A stretch of DNA of 64,000 nucleotides, taken from the NCBI GenBank assembly GCA_050260015.1, contig JBLNBN010000064.1, positions 1-64,000 on the forward strand. The letters run 5' to 3'. Origin of the DNA: JBLNBN01 sp050260015. Its GTDB lineage: Bacteria > Bacteroidota > Ignavibacteria > Kapaibacteriales > UBA2268. The notes beneath the pieces are model-generated. The model saw nothing but the letters and a program-made list of their open reading frames with translations, ran no database searches and had not been told where the DNA came from. This document shows positions 1-8,055 of this stretch, piece after piece. Within the stretch, counting starts at the first letter, position 1. Every line of letters begins with the position of its first letter. The position numbers were made by a program, and so were the translations under genes.

Positions 1-1014
1 ATAAAAATAAGTAACTGACTTTACTATTAATAATTCAATCCATCCTGGACTATCCTTAATTTTTGCTAACACCATCTGGTTGTCAAAAAAGAAATCATCA
101 ATCCATTGAATTAATTCCAGAAATTGAGTCTTTTGGGAATCTGTTAATTCAATTGAGGAAAATACATTATTTATTAGATATCTTTTTCTATCAAATATGG
201 GATATTTCTTAAAAGAGTATTCAATGAATTCTATCGTGTTAGAATATAACTCAATTGGTTTGTAAGATTCAATTTTATTTTTTTCAATAATTTTCTTAAT
301 TACTTCAAGATTGGATGCACTTTCTGGTATCTCTAGTTCTGGTTCAGGAGATAAAGATGGTAAGAAAAAATGCCAGTTAACTATATTATATGGTTGAATG
401 GTTGTTTGTCTATTAGAATCCTTACATTTAATAGGATCGTATGTAAGCCAACTACGTTCGTTTTGATATATTGGATCCCTATTTAACTCAGCCACGCTAT
501 CAGATGCAATAATTCCAAAATATCGTGGCAAATCATATAACCTTGCGGCTTCATTTATTGCGTTACCAAAATATCCAATAGGCGATTTTACATATTCACC
601 AAAACTTATAGCACCACGGAAGAATATTTGATACGACATAGAATGCAATATAAATGCAGAAAGCATTTGAACAAAGATAGGTAAACCTTGAAGAGCTTTA
701 TCTCTATTAAATGTTTCTAACGATATTATTATTGAATCTTGGAATATAAAAAACTCAAACGAAGAATCAACGCCCCTTCCAGCCAGCCATTCACGAATTG
801 TAATTCCATTAAATATTATGCCTATATAATTTTCTTGATTTAATAAAGCGTTCGCAAATAGCTTTACTTTATCAATATTTAAATGGCTTATACCGCAAGC
901 GTCTAGAAGTGCAATAAACCCAACTTTTGTATTTAACAATTGAGTTGAAGGTCGTTTAAGTTCATTCGTGTCAGAAATTGAAATAATCTTAAAATTTTCT
1001 TTTTGATTTTCCAT
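1..1014 (-). CDS. Class III nucleotide cyclase-like domain protein (C-terminus beyond window)
   Basis: The frame is open for 338 codons from an ATG at 1014 to the window edge, so the C-terminus is missing. A purine-rich GGAGGGGGAG lies just upstream of the ATG. The N-terminal half resembles the class III adenylate/guanylate cyclase fold: a hydrophobic strand ending FIALLDACG (Asp38, position of the first metal ligand), FQDSIIIS near residues 91-98 (Asp93, possible second metal ligand), RGAISFGE at 133-140 and YFGNAINEAARL at 148-159, which matches the GxAxNxAARL block of cyclases. It belongs to the small cytosolic cyclase-like proteins often annotated as hypothetical. Residues 180-338 are unrecognised. 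Base composition is more AT-rich than the neighbouring genes, which hints at acquisition. Activity and product are unknown. Confidence 0.6.
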   Translation of the reverse strand, partial: MENQKENFKIISISDTNELKRPSTQLLNTKVGFIALLDACGISHLNIDKVKLFANALLNQENYIGIIFNGITIREWLAGRGVDSSFEFFIFQDSIIISLETFNRDKALQGLPIFVQMLSAFILHSMSYQIFFRGAISFGEYVKSPIGYFGNAINEAARLYDLPRYFGIIASDSVAELNRDPIYQNERSWLTYDPIKCKDSNRQTTIQPYNIVNWHFFLPSLSPEPELEIPESASNLEVIKKIIEKNKIESYKPIELYSNTIEFIEYSFKKYPIFDRKRYLINNVFSSIELTDSQKTQFLELIQWIDDFFFDNQMVLAKIKDSPGWIELLIVKSVTYFY

Positions 1015-1526
1015 CTCTACTCCCCCTCCCCTCTCCTCATCCCATTACAGCTCTCCCCGGCGCGGCTTCCGCGAGTCCCAGTAGCCCCGCACGCATTATA
1101 TGGCGCTTGCGTTGGTTTTAGTAAAAGCATATTCATAGTATTTCTTTTAAAAGAGATATTTTTACAAATTTAATCAAATTTTTGACATTCGCGCGCGAAG
1201 TATTTCAAATATAAGTTTTTGCGCGCAGCGGGGCGTCGTCCAGGGGGTTGGCATTCATCTTTTCGCGGCTTCGCCGCGGAGGGGAGGCGGGTGTGGACGA
1301 GCGTTGTTACAGATATAGAACCGCTACGCGGTTCGTAAGATTTACGCTCTTTATAAGTTTATTGCGTCGAAAATCTTTTAGTAATACGCCGACAGTTACG
1401 CCGTAGGCGTTTTACATCTGTAACTGGCGGTTAGCGGCCAATACGCTACGCCGTAGGCGTTGGACAAGTACTCCTCTAAAAACTCTTGCGCTTCCCCGTA
1501 GCGGATTAGAGGTAGGAGAGACAAAC

Positions 1527-1558
1527 GTTTCTATATACATGCGAATCCTTCGGTTCGT
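1527..1558 (+). repeat. Dispersed hairpin repeat, copy 1
   Basis: About 32 bp starting gtttctatatacatgcgaatcc and ending in a gaatcc-ttcgg-ttcgt hairpin. It is nearly identical to 7854-7886 and has the same order of elements (ctata, then tgcga, stem, tcgt) as the palindromic units at 36.6-37.0 kb. Confidence 0.55.
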
Positions 1559-1665
1559 CCAGGGACGGGTAAATATACTTACCTATTCGTCAGTACGAAC
1601 AATAATGACTCTATAAAGGCTCTTTGGATCCTCGCGTGCGCGAGGATGACTAAAGCCTGCAATTA

Positions 1666-1741
1666 CCAAGCGTTTGCGCATTATTCCACGAGATTTCCGT
1701 CTGCAAAACGCCTGTTAATTGATAATTGTTATTTGTTAATT
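1666..1741 (+). repeat. 76-bp direct repeat, copy 1
   Basis: Shares ccacgagatttccgtctgca and the following cctgttaattgataattg stretch with 1798-1874. The two copies differ at a few bases. A 36-bp palindromic repeat lies between them. Confidence 0.75.
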
Positions 1742-1750
1742 AAATTCTAA

Positions 1751-1786
1751 CCCTCATCCTAACCTTCTCCGGGGGAGAAGGAACCA
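1751..1786 (+). repeat. 36-bp palindromic repeat, copy 1
   Basis: Has a perfect 8-bp stem (ccttctcc/ggagaagg, 1763-1781) with loop ggg and a ccctcatcctaa leader. It is identical over 36 bp to 4850-4885, and a diverged inverted copy lies at 4393-4424. Such hairpins are typical of dispersed REP-like intergenic elements. Confidence 0.8.
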
Positions 1787-1797
1787 TGTTGTTGTAT

Positions 1798-1874
1798 CCC
1801 AAACGCTTGCGCGTCATTCCACGAGATTTCCGTCTGCAGCGCGCCTGTTAATTGATAATTGTTATTTGTTAATT
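1798..1874 (+). repeat. 76-bp direct repeat, copy 2
   Basis: Second copy of the repeat at 1666-1741. It ends next to the groEL terminator hairpin. Confidence 0.75.
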
Positions 1875-1875
1875 G

Positions 1876-1909
1876 AAAAGGGGCATATTCTTGTGAATCC
1901 GCCCCTTTT
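1876..1909 (-). terminator. Terminator downstream of groEL
   Basis: Arms aaaaggggc (1876-1884) and gcccctttt (1901-1909) form a 9-bp stem with a 16-nt loop. On the minus strand the descending arm ends in a short T run, 45 bp past the groEL stop. Confidence 0.6.
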
Positions 1910-1953
1910 GCTTGATTAGCGATGTTAATTGTTAATTGTTATTTGCTAATTGA

Positions 1954-3588
1954 TTAATACATGTCCATGCCGCCGCCCATTCCTGCGGGCATTGCGGGCA
2001 TCTTCTCGTCTTTCGGCTTTTCTACGATCGTGGCTTCGGTCGTTAAGAGCAGGCCGGCTACGGAAGCGGCGTTCTCTAATGCGACGCGGGAAACCTTCGT
2101 AGGATCGATGACGCCAGCGGCGAAGAGATCGGCGTATTCTTCCGTGGCTGCGTTGAAGCCGAAGGAGCCTTCGCCTTCCTTGATCTTATTCACGACGACG
2201 GAAGCTTCCATGCCGGCGTTGGATACGATCTGGCGGAGAGGCTCTTCGACTGCGCGACGGATGATCTGGATGCCGGTCTTGATGTCGAGATTGTCGAATT
2301 TTATGCCGTCGAGCTTAGCCGCGGCGCGGATAAGAGCTACGCCGCCGCCGGGAACGATGCCTTCTTCAACGGCAGCGCGGGTTGCGTGCAATGCGTCTTC
2401 AACGCGGGCTTTCTTTTCTTTCATTTCGACTTCGGTGGCCGCGCCGATGCGGAGAACGGCTACGCCGCCTGCGAGCTTGGCGAGGCGCTCTTGGAGCTTC
2501 TCGCGATCGTAGTCGCTGGTGGTCTTTTCAACCTGGACGCGGATCTCGTTGATGCGCTTCTTGATGTCTTCGCCTGCGCCTGCGCCTTCGACGATAGTGG
2601 TGTTGTCCTTGTCGATAACGACTCTCTTAGCCGTGCCGAGATAAGCGAGCGTAGCGCTGTCGAGCTTGAAGCCTTTTTCTTCGCTGATGACGGTGCCGCC
2701 GGTGAGAACCGCGATATCCTCGAGCATAGCTTTGCGGCGATCGCCGAAGCCCGGAGCCTTAACGGCTGCGACGCGGATCGTGCCGCGGAGTTTATTGACT
2801 ACTAAAGTTGCGAGAGCTTCGCCTTCTAAGTCCTCGCTGATGATCAAAAGAGCTCTGCCGGATTGGGAGGTCTTTTCGAGGATGGGAAGCAAATCTTTTA
2901 TTGCGGAGATCTTTTTGTCGTAGATTAAGATATAGGGATCGTCCAAAACGGCTTCCATCGTGTCCGCGTCCGTAATGAAGTACGGGGAGAGGTAACCGCG
3001 ATCGAACTGCATGCCCTCTACGGTTTCCATGGAGGTGTCGGTGCCCTTTGCTTCTTCGACGGTGATAACGCCGTCTTTGCCGACTTTTTCCATAGCTTCG
3101 GCAATGAGTTCGCCGATAGTGGAGTCGTTGTTAGCGGAGATCGTCCCGACCTGGCTGATTTCTTTTTTGCCTTCGACTTCGCGGCTGAGTTCGCGCAAGC
3201 CTTCGGTGATAGCGGTAACGGCAAGGTCGATGCCGCGTTTGAGGTCCATCGGGTTGGCGCCTGCGGTTACGTTCTTCAAGCCTTCGCGGTAGATCGCTTG
3301 CGCGAGAACCGTTGCCGTGGTAGTGCCGTCGCCGGCGACGTCGCTGGTCTTGGAAGCGACTTCGCGAACCATGTTTGCGCCCATGTTCTCTATCGGATCT
3401 TCGAGCTCGACTTCTTTAGCTACGGTAACGCCGTCCTTAGTGACGGTGGGGGCGCCGAATTTTTTATCGATAATAACGTTGCGACCCTTGGGGCCTAAAG
3501 TAACTTTTACTGCGTCCGCTAACTGGTCAACGCCGCGCTTGAGGGCTGCGCGTGCTTCTACGTCAAAATTGATTAATTTTGCCGACAT
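1954..3588 (-). CDS. groEL: Chaperonin GroEL (Hsp60)
   Basis: The 544-residue product is the full family length. GroEL forms the double-ring ATP-dependent folding chamber in the cytoplasm. The ATP site is visible as TLGPKGRNV near residue 30 and DVAGDGTTTATVLA near 85. The apical domain is intact, and the C-terminus ends in the GGM-type tail (MPAGMGGGMDMY) that projects into the cavity. It follows groES by 31 bp and a clear AAGGAG ribosome site precedes the ATG. It should be co-transcribed with groES from the CIRCE-controlled promoter. No missing or altered key residue is seen. Confidence 0.98.
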   Translation of the reverse strand: MSAKLINFDVEARAALKRGVDQLADAVKVTLGPKGRNVIIDKKFGAPTVTKDGVTVAKEVELEDPIENMGANMVREVASKTSDVAGDGTTTATVLAQAIYREGLKNVTAGANPMDLKRGIDLAVTAITEGLRELSREVEGKKEISQVGTISANNDSTIGELIAEAMEKVGKDGVITVEEAKGTDTSMETVEGMQFDRGYLSPYFITDADTMEAVLDDPYILIYDKKISAIKDLLPILEKTSQSGRALLIISEDLEGEALATLVVNKLRGTIRVAAVKAPGFGDRRKAMLEDIAVLTGGTVISEEKGFKLDSATLAYLGTAKRVVIDKDNTTIVEGAGAGEDIKKRINEIRVQVEKTTSDYDREKLQERLAKLAGGVAVLRIGAATEVEMKEKKARVEDALHATRAAVEEGIVPGGGVALIRAAAKLDGIKFDNLDIKTGIQIIRRAVEEPLRQIVSNAGMEASVVVNKIKEGEGSFGFNAATEEYADLFAAGVIDPTKVSRVALENAASVAGLLLTTEATIVEKPKDEKMPAMPAGMGGGMDMY

Positions 3589-3619
3589 ATCTTAATATCT
3601 CCTTTTGAATTCAGTTTAA

Positions 3620-3907
3620 TTATTTAATAATTGCAAAAACGTCGGATTCGCGCATGATGAGCATTTCGTCGCCGTCTATAGTAACTTCCGTGCCGGAGTA
3701 TTTTCCGTAGAGCACTTTGTCGCCGGCCTTCAATTGCATAGGAATAAGCTTGCCGTTATCGTCGGTGCGGCCGTTGCCTACAGCGATAACTTCGCCCTGC
3801 ATCGGCTTTTCTTTCGCCGTGTCGGGGATAATGATGCCGCCCTTAGTAGTTTCTTCGGGTTTAGCGGGCTTAACGATAATGCGATCGTGCAATGGTGTTA
3901 ATGCCAT
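3620..3907 (-). CDS. groES: Co-chaperonin GroES (Hsp10)
   Basis: The 95-residue heptameric lid of GroEL. The start is placed at MALTPLHDRI because AAAAAGGAGAG lies just upstream; a longer frame exists to 3994, but it would read through the CIRCE operator and is not conserved GroES sequence. The mobile loop (ETTKGGIIIPDTA) and the roof hairpin region are present. First gene of the groESL operon. Confidence 0.98.
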   Translation of the reverse strand: MALTPLHDRIIVKPAKPEETTKGGIIIPDTAKEKPMQGEVIAVGNGRTDDNGKLIPMQLKAGDKVLYGKYSGTEVTIDGDEMLIMRESDVFAIIK

Positions 3908-3954
3908 AAAAAACTCTCCTTTTTTGTAAATTTTAGACTGTTTTGCCTGATAAG

Positions 3955-3981
3955 TTAGCGCTCTCAGGTCGAGAGCGCTAA
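3955..3981 (-). promoter_or_regulatory. CIRCE operator (HrcA-binding site) of groESL
   Basis: TTAGCGCTC-N9-GAGCGCTAA is a perfect 9-bp inverted repeat with the canonical 9-nt spacer. The textbook CIRCE is TTAGCACTC-N9-GAGTGCTAA, so each arm has one compensating change (A to G, T to C) that keeps the symmetry. It sits between the predicted promoter and the groES ribosome site, the standard position for HrcA repression. hrcA itself is not in the window. Confidence 0.93.
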
Positions 3982-3991
3982 TGCAATGACG

Positions 3992-4023
3992 CAAAATTAG
4001 AAAGATTGTTGTGGAAAATCAAT
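3992..4023 (-). promoter_or_regulatory. groESL promoter, Bacteroidota type
   Basis: On the minus strand ATTG (4023-4020) is followed by a 20-nt spacer and TAATTTTG (3999-3992), which matches the -7 consensus TAnnTTTG and 3 of 4 bases of the -33 TTTG. The start of transcription would fall a few bases before the CIRCE element. Confidence 0.55.
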
Positions 4024-4279
4024 AAAAAATTGCAGTAGGATTTTTCATGGGGAGGGGCGGAAGTTGTGTCTTTATACCATTGGGCGTCATTCCGGACTTG
4101 ATCCGGAATCTTTTGGTCTGAACCGGGATTTTATTTAATTATTGATTATTAATGGTTAATGATTAATGAAAGACGCGCAAGCGCTTGAAGAACCAGCGAT
4201 CGTCGTCCCCGCGATGGCGGGGACCCATTATTCCCTTAGACTCCGGGTCTGGCGCCCGGAATGACTTAGTTCGGTATTT

Positions 4280-4360
4280 TTACGCGTTATTTACTTGTTA
4301 TCTTCCCCGCCCGCGCGAGGGAGGTATCGCGGGGGACTGCTAGGGATTTGGAGAGGGAAT
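4280..4360 (+). repeat. 82-bp direct repeat, left copy
   Basis: Nearly identical to 4907-4988 (ttacgcgttatttactt ... gactgctaggg ... gggaat). The pair brackets the DUF559 gene and its two palindromes. Confidence 0.85.
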
Positions 4361-4392
4361 GACGAACATGCGCTTGCAATACCGCCGCTTGA

Positions 4393-4424
4393 TTCCTCCT
4401 CCCCCGGAGGAGGTTAGGTGGAGG
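4393..4424 (-). repeat. Palindromic repeat, inverted variant copy
   Basis: Stem cctcctcc/ggaggagg (4395-4413) with loop ccc. Its reverse complement reads cctaacctcctccgggggag, a diverged copy of the 36-bp repeat at 4850-4885, so the DUF559 gene is flanked by inverted copies. Confidence 0.7.
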
Positions 4425-4431
4425 CTCATAA

Positions 4432-4818
4432 TTAAACATCCTTATTCTCAAGAACTTTTATAAACTCCCTGATCCTTATTTGGACCAAATTTCCATTTTC
4501 TACTACCTCTTCGTCAGTAAACCGTAGGAGCGCAATCCCTAACGATGCAAAATATGCGTCTTTTCGTTTATCATTTTCCATTGTGGCGGACTCGGTATGC
4601 GTTATACCATCTATTTCTATCGCTAACTTCAATTCATTGCAATAGAAATCGGCTATAAAGCCGCCGATAGGCTTTTGCCTGTGGAATGTATAACCGGATA
4701 TTTGCTTATTTCGCAAGAAGTTCCAAACGATTTTTTCCGTGTATGCAGATCGACGGCGCAAATCCCTGGCATTTTCAGTGAGCCTGTTTTGGTAAAAAGG
4801 CATTTCCGATCTTTTCAT
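4432..4818 (-). CDS. DUF559 family protein, Vsr-like PD-(D/E)XK nuclease fold
   Basis: A 128-residue protein with the DUF559 layout: LRRRSAYTEKIVWNFLRN, then FHRQKPIGGFIADFYC, LKLAIEIDG and LLRFTDEEVV. The Asp in FIADFYC and the Glu-x-Asp in AIEIDG correspond to the acidic residues of the very-short-patch-repair-like endonuclease fold. The biological role of DUF559 proteins is not established. The gene stands alone between inverted palindromic repeats and 82-bp direct repeats. The start is uncertain; Met6 is an alternative. Confidence 0.85.
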   Translation of the reverse strand: MKRSEMPFYQNRLTENARDLRRRSAYTEKIVWNFLRNKQISGYTFHRQKPIGGFIADFYCNELKLAIEIDGITHTESATMENDKRKDAYFASLGIALLRFTDEEVVENGNLVQIRIREFIKVLENKDV

Positions 4819-4849
4819 GGCATTCTGCTTTAAGGATATTTTACAATGA

Positions 4850-4885
4850 CCCTCATCCTAACCTTCTCCGGGGGAGAAGGAACCA
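4850..4885 (+). repeat. 36-bp palindromic repeat, copy 2
   Basis: Identical to 1751-1786. The perfect stem ccttctcc/ggagaagg lies at 4862-4880. It begins about 30 bp upstream of the DUF559 start. Confidence 0.85.
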
Positions 4886-4906
4886 ACTCTTCTATTTTTA
4901 TATAGA

Positions 4907-4988
4907 TTACGCGTTATTTACTTATTCTCTTCCCCCGCCCGCGCGAGGGAGGTATCGCGGGGGACTGCTAGGGATTTAGATAGGGAAT
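4907..4988 (+). repeat. 82-bp direct repeat, right copy
   Basis: Second copy of 4280-4360, differing at only a few positions. It is the outer right boundary of the DUF559 cassette. Confidence 0.85.
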
Positions 4989-5053
4989 CCTCGTAGCGGA
5001 CTCTCCCGTAAATCTTGCGTAAGGCTACTTCTATAGCCCAGAGCCGTCATGAT

Positions 5054-6721
5054 TTATTTCTTTATTACGACAGCCGAATTATAACGCTCATTTCCATTAT
5101 CAATACTGATAAAATATACGCCTGCGAACTGATCTTCCAAATTTATGGCGATTTCGCTAACCGTCGATGCCGGTAAGAACTCCGTTCTTTCGTAGACAGT
5201 TTCCCCGAGGAGATTCGTTACTCTAATCCTCGTGGCTTCCGAGGAGCGGGGAACGAATTCAAAGCTGAATACGCCCTCCGAGGGATTTGGATACGCCGCG
5301 AGATTAAATACTTTATTTAGGCTCGGTTCCGGCGCGCTGGTGTATTCCGAAATGTCTTCCTCAACGAGCGAGGGTTCGCTTGTGACGTAGGTAATTTTAT
5401 TTTTATCCGTAAATTTAATTCGATTTATTCGCCGCTCCTGATCGTCAGGATAAAATGGAATCTTCCCTGCGAAATCCATTGGGAATTCCCGTATGGTCTG
5501 ATTCTCCAGGTTTATCAAAAGCCATTTTTCGTAGCAGCCTACCGCAAGAAATTTATTGTCTTCCGAAAAGTCCATGCAGGAGACGCGTGGAGAACCTATA
5601 TTGCGAGAAAACAATGGCTTATCGATATTGTCCAAATCATTGAGGTTAACTATTTTCAGAACGTATGTAGTATCGTACCCGTTTATTTCGGAATAAGCGA
5701 AATATTTTACATCATTTGAGAACTCATAACGCGGCATCAGGTTAATCTCCTCATATTTAGATTTTCCGTTGAGCTGCCAGCCTTTGCATTTAATCAAATT
5801 TTGAGTAGCGTGCGAGTTACAATCATAAACGTTTAAAGAATAATGCCATGCCGTATCGCTTACAAAAAAGAATTTGTTATCTAATCTCTTAGATATATGA
5901 GTTACGAGTTTATCAGTTTTGTAAATGTCAACTACGCTGTTGGCAGTTAAATCATACTTATAAATAGAAGAATCTGTCGAGGAAATATAAGCTATATTTT
6001 TCTCCTCCTCATCGAATTGGATATCTGTAAATTCCAATTGGGAGGATATGTTTAGCTGATTAGTGGCGTTCTTGTCCATATCCCAAGCCGATATAGTATT
6101 AATATTTTCGTTAGAAGCGCCAAACAACACGATCTTCGTGCCGGGAATGGCGTCACTAATCAAATAATCGCTTTGACACGAACTATATATACTACTTAGC
6201 ACATTATATGTATTTTTTCTATCTTTGAATCCTCTATAGTAGAATTTATTCTTTACATTATTGTCCCTTGATAATACCCATCCCACGCTCTCTTTCCCGT
6301 CGATATCAATGCTTTCAAGATGTATATTAAAAACAGCCATATCATGATTTTCAAGCATGCAAAATGAAGAAATCTCGTTCCTAAATGGCGCGATTGCTCT
6401 CAACTCTTTGGATTCAAAGTTGTAATTAAAAATTGTACCGTCGTAGTTATCGATCAAAAGATCTTTATCGTTATTCACATACTGGTAGTTCAGTGGCGAC
6501 AAAAATGGTATTTCAAGGGTATTAAGGACCTTTCCGGACGATATATCCCGAATAATTGTTTTCCCGTCTAAATAATAGCAAACCTCGTTTTTAGTTTCGG
6601 CTAAGGCAGGATTTCGAAATCCCCATATATCGTAATCCCAACTATACAATTCCGTTTGTTTCGTTAAATCGTATACAATAACTCTTGGACTACCTTCTTC
6701 AATATATAATACAAAAGATCC
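5054..6721 (-). pseudogene. T9SS-secreted WD40-like protein, C-terminal part after a frameshift
   Basis: This frame is open from 6721 to 5054. It begins GSFVLYIEEGSPRVIVYDL without a start codon and continues the beta-propeller-like sequence of the gene upstream. A TTG at 6649 could be read as a start but lies inside a repeat and has no signal peptide. The last ~80 residues form a T9SS type A sorting domain (AAYPNPSEGVFSFEF, then LLGETVYE, FAGVYFISI and KK at the end). It is very probably the 3' half of one gene covering 5054-7503, broken by a single-base indel or sequencing error. Confidence 0.8.
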
Positions 6722-7503
6722 TTATTTTTGGATTGATTTAATAACACCCAATTAACATCGTCCAGACTACCATTATAGTTAACAATATGGTAGTATATAG
6801 ATTTACTTATTTTCTTACTAAAGTAATCCCATATATAAATATTCTCATCTTTACAATAAGTGATCAATCTGTTGTTTGCTTCGTCAAAGACAAAATCATA
6901 AATAGTCTCATTTTGAGGAAAACTATCCACTACTGTTCCGGTTTGATAATCAATTTTATAAATTGTTGACAATTTATCGTTACCGTTATAAAGTTGGCCA
7001 TTCAGTACACTAAAAAGCCCAATGAGATATTTTCCGTCAGATGTTATTTTAATTGAACGCGCACCCATAATTTTATTTGAATCTGCGTTCAAATCGCCGA
7101 AATCGTTTAATATATTTCCGGAGGGTATTTCGATATAATCTAATCCATCTAAAATTAATGAACTATGATTAGAACTATAAATAAGCGGGTAAGGATAAAG
7201 ATCTGGCGTCGGGTAGGGAATGCGTATAGTATTTTTAAGATATCCGCTTTTTCTATCTATGATACGTATCCTATCGGACTCCTCTTCACCGACGCAAGCA
7301 ATAGCGTCCATATCCTGGAGATAGCAATTTAAATAATATCGCAAACTTCCGTAATTTCCATAGTAACCAAAATTGTTATATCGTAAACGGTCAAATCCAG
7401 TAAGATTACGAGTAATCTTCCTTGCATATAGATTTTCAGAAAAAAAGGAAGCAAAAAGGATACAAAGGAGGCTGAAAAGGAAAGCGGTTCTTGTGGATGT
7501 CAT
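6664..7503 (-). pseudogene. T9SS-secreted WD40-like protein, N-terminal part before a frameshift
   Basis: 279 residues with a clear signal peptide (TAFLFSLLCILFASFFSENLYA), followed by propeller-like repeats such as DRIRIIDRKSGYLKNTIRI, DYQTGTVVDSF and ENIYIWDYFSKKISK. The last ~18 codons (LKKVVQELLYTI) are out of register: the -1 frame there reads EEGSPRVIVYDLTKQTELYS, typical of the rest of the protein. One extra base between 6700 and 6721 would join the halves into a protein of ~815 residues. No function beyond an extracellular repeat protein can be assigned. Confidence 0.8.
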
Positions 7504-8055
7504 TTTACATCTCTTTAATGATTATAAAATAAAGGTTTTTTACAGATAATCACATTTTTCATTCATTTTAATCGGCGTTTCAACACTTCAAAGATAAGCA
7601 ATTATAATATTATTGACAAAATATTTTAATCTTTTTCATTATGAATTATGAAAATCATATACGGTAAATGATGTATACCTGTAGATTAGGCGCTTCGCGT
7701 TACAAAGCTGTAACCCCTCCGGGGTTAAGAAAAATGTAACCGAGCCGGTCGCCGAGCCTGTCGAAGCGCCCGGCTCCGATTTATATGTCGTACCCCTTCG
7801 ACGGGGCTCAGGGTACGGCTTTGCCGCAGTTAGCAAGCGAGGCGGGGACACGCGTTTCTATAGACATGCGAATCCTTCGGATTCGTAGGGAGCGTTTTTT
7901 TAATAGTATTTCTGCGTTATTACAAGCGGTTATGGCAATTAATATATCCTTTGGATTCCTCGCTGCGCTTCGGAATGACCCATCTTATCTGTTTCCAAGC
8001 GCTTGCGCGTCAATTTCAATGGAAACGCTTATTACGCGCCATTAATCATTAACAA
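7504..8055. other. Intergenic repeat region
   Basis: Nothing convincing is coded. The left 130 bp are AT-rich and probably carry the promoter of the minus-strand gene. The rest holds hairpins (aacccc-tccgg-ggtt near 7712, a gagccg ... cggctc pair near 7742-7776), gtaccccttcgacggggctcagggtac near 7788, and the dispersed repeat at 7854. Short open frames on both strands are made of these repeats. Confidence 0.6.
7854..7886 (+). repeat. Dispersed hairpin repeat, copy 2
   Basis: Near-identical to 1527-1558, with a perfect stem cgaatcc/ggattcg (7869-7885) and loop ttc. It shares ctatag, tgcga and tcgtag with the array units at 36.6-37.0 kb. Confidence 0.55.

Larger units (their letters stand above)
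1015..1875. other. Intergenic region rich in short palindromes and direct repeats
   Basis: I see no convincing gene here. It holds many small inverted repeats: cgcggcttcgccgcg near 1264, gaaccgc/gcggttc at 1318-1334, two tacgccgtaggcgt copies near 1397 and 1448, atcctcgcg/cgcgaggat at 1628-1647, and a 36-bp palindromic repeat at 1751-1786. A ~76-bp direct repeat flanks that last palindrome. These look like dispersed intergenic repeats rather than coding sequence. Confidence 0.6.
4024..4431. other. Intergenic region with several hairpins
   Basis: No gene is seen. Perfect inverted repeats occur at 4089-4109 (attccgga/tccggaat) and 4205-4224 (gtccccgc/gcggggac), and a ccgggtctggcgcccgg hairpin lies near 4234. 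One arm of an 82-bp direct repeat (4280-4360) and a palindrome next to the DUF559 gene complete the region. Confidence 0.6.

Noticed and set aside
1..1014. Complete Pycsar defence system
   Set aside because: Only a cyclase-like half gene is visible, and no effector is in the window, so a named system cannot be claimed.
1961..3595. Long plus-strand open frames opposite groEL
   Set aside because: They are shadows of the strongly supported groEL gene on the other strand, have no ribosome sites and no recognisable motifs.
6649..6651. TTG at 6649 as start of an independent gene
   Set aside because: The frame is open upstream to 6721 with sequence similar to the rest of the propeller, and there is no signal peptide although a sorting domain is present.
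7639..8045. Small open frames on both strands
   Set aside because: They consist of palindromic intergenic repeats, overlap each other and show no protein-like pattern.
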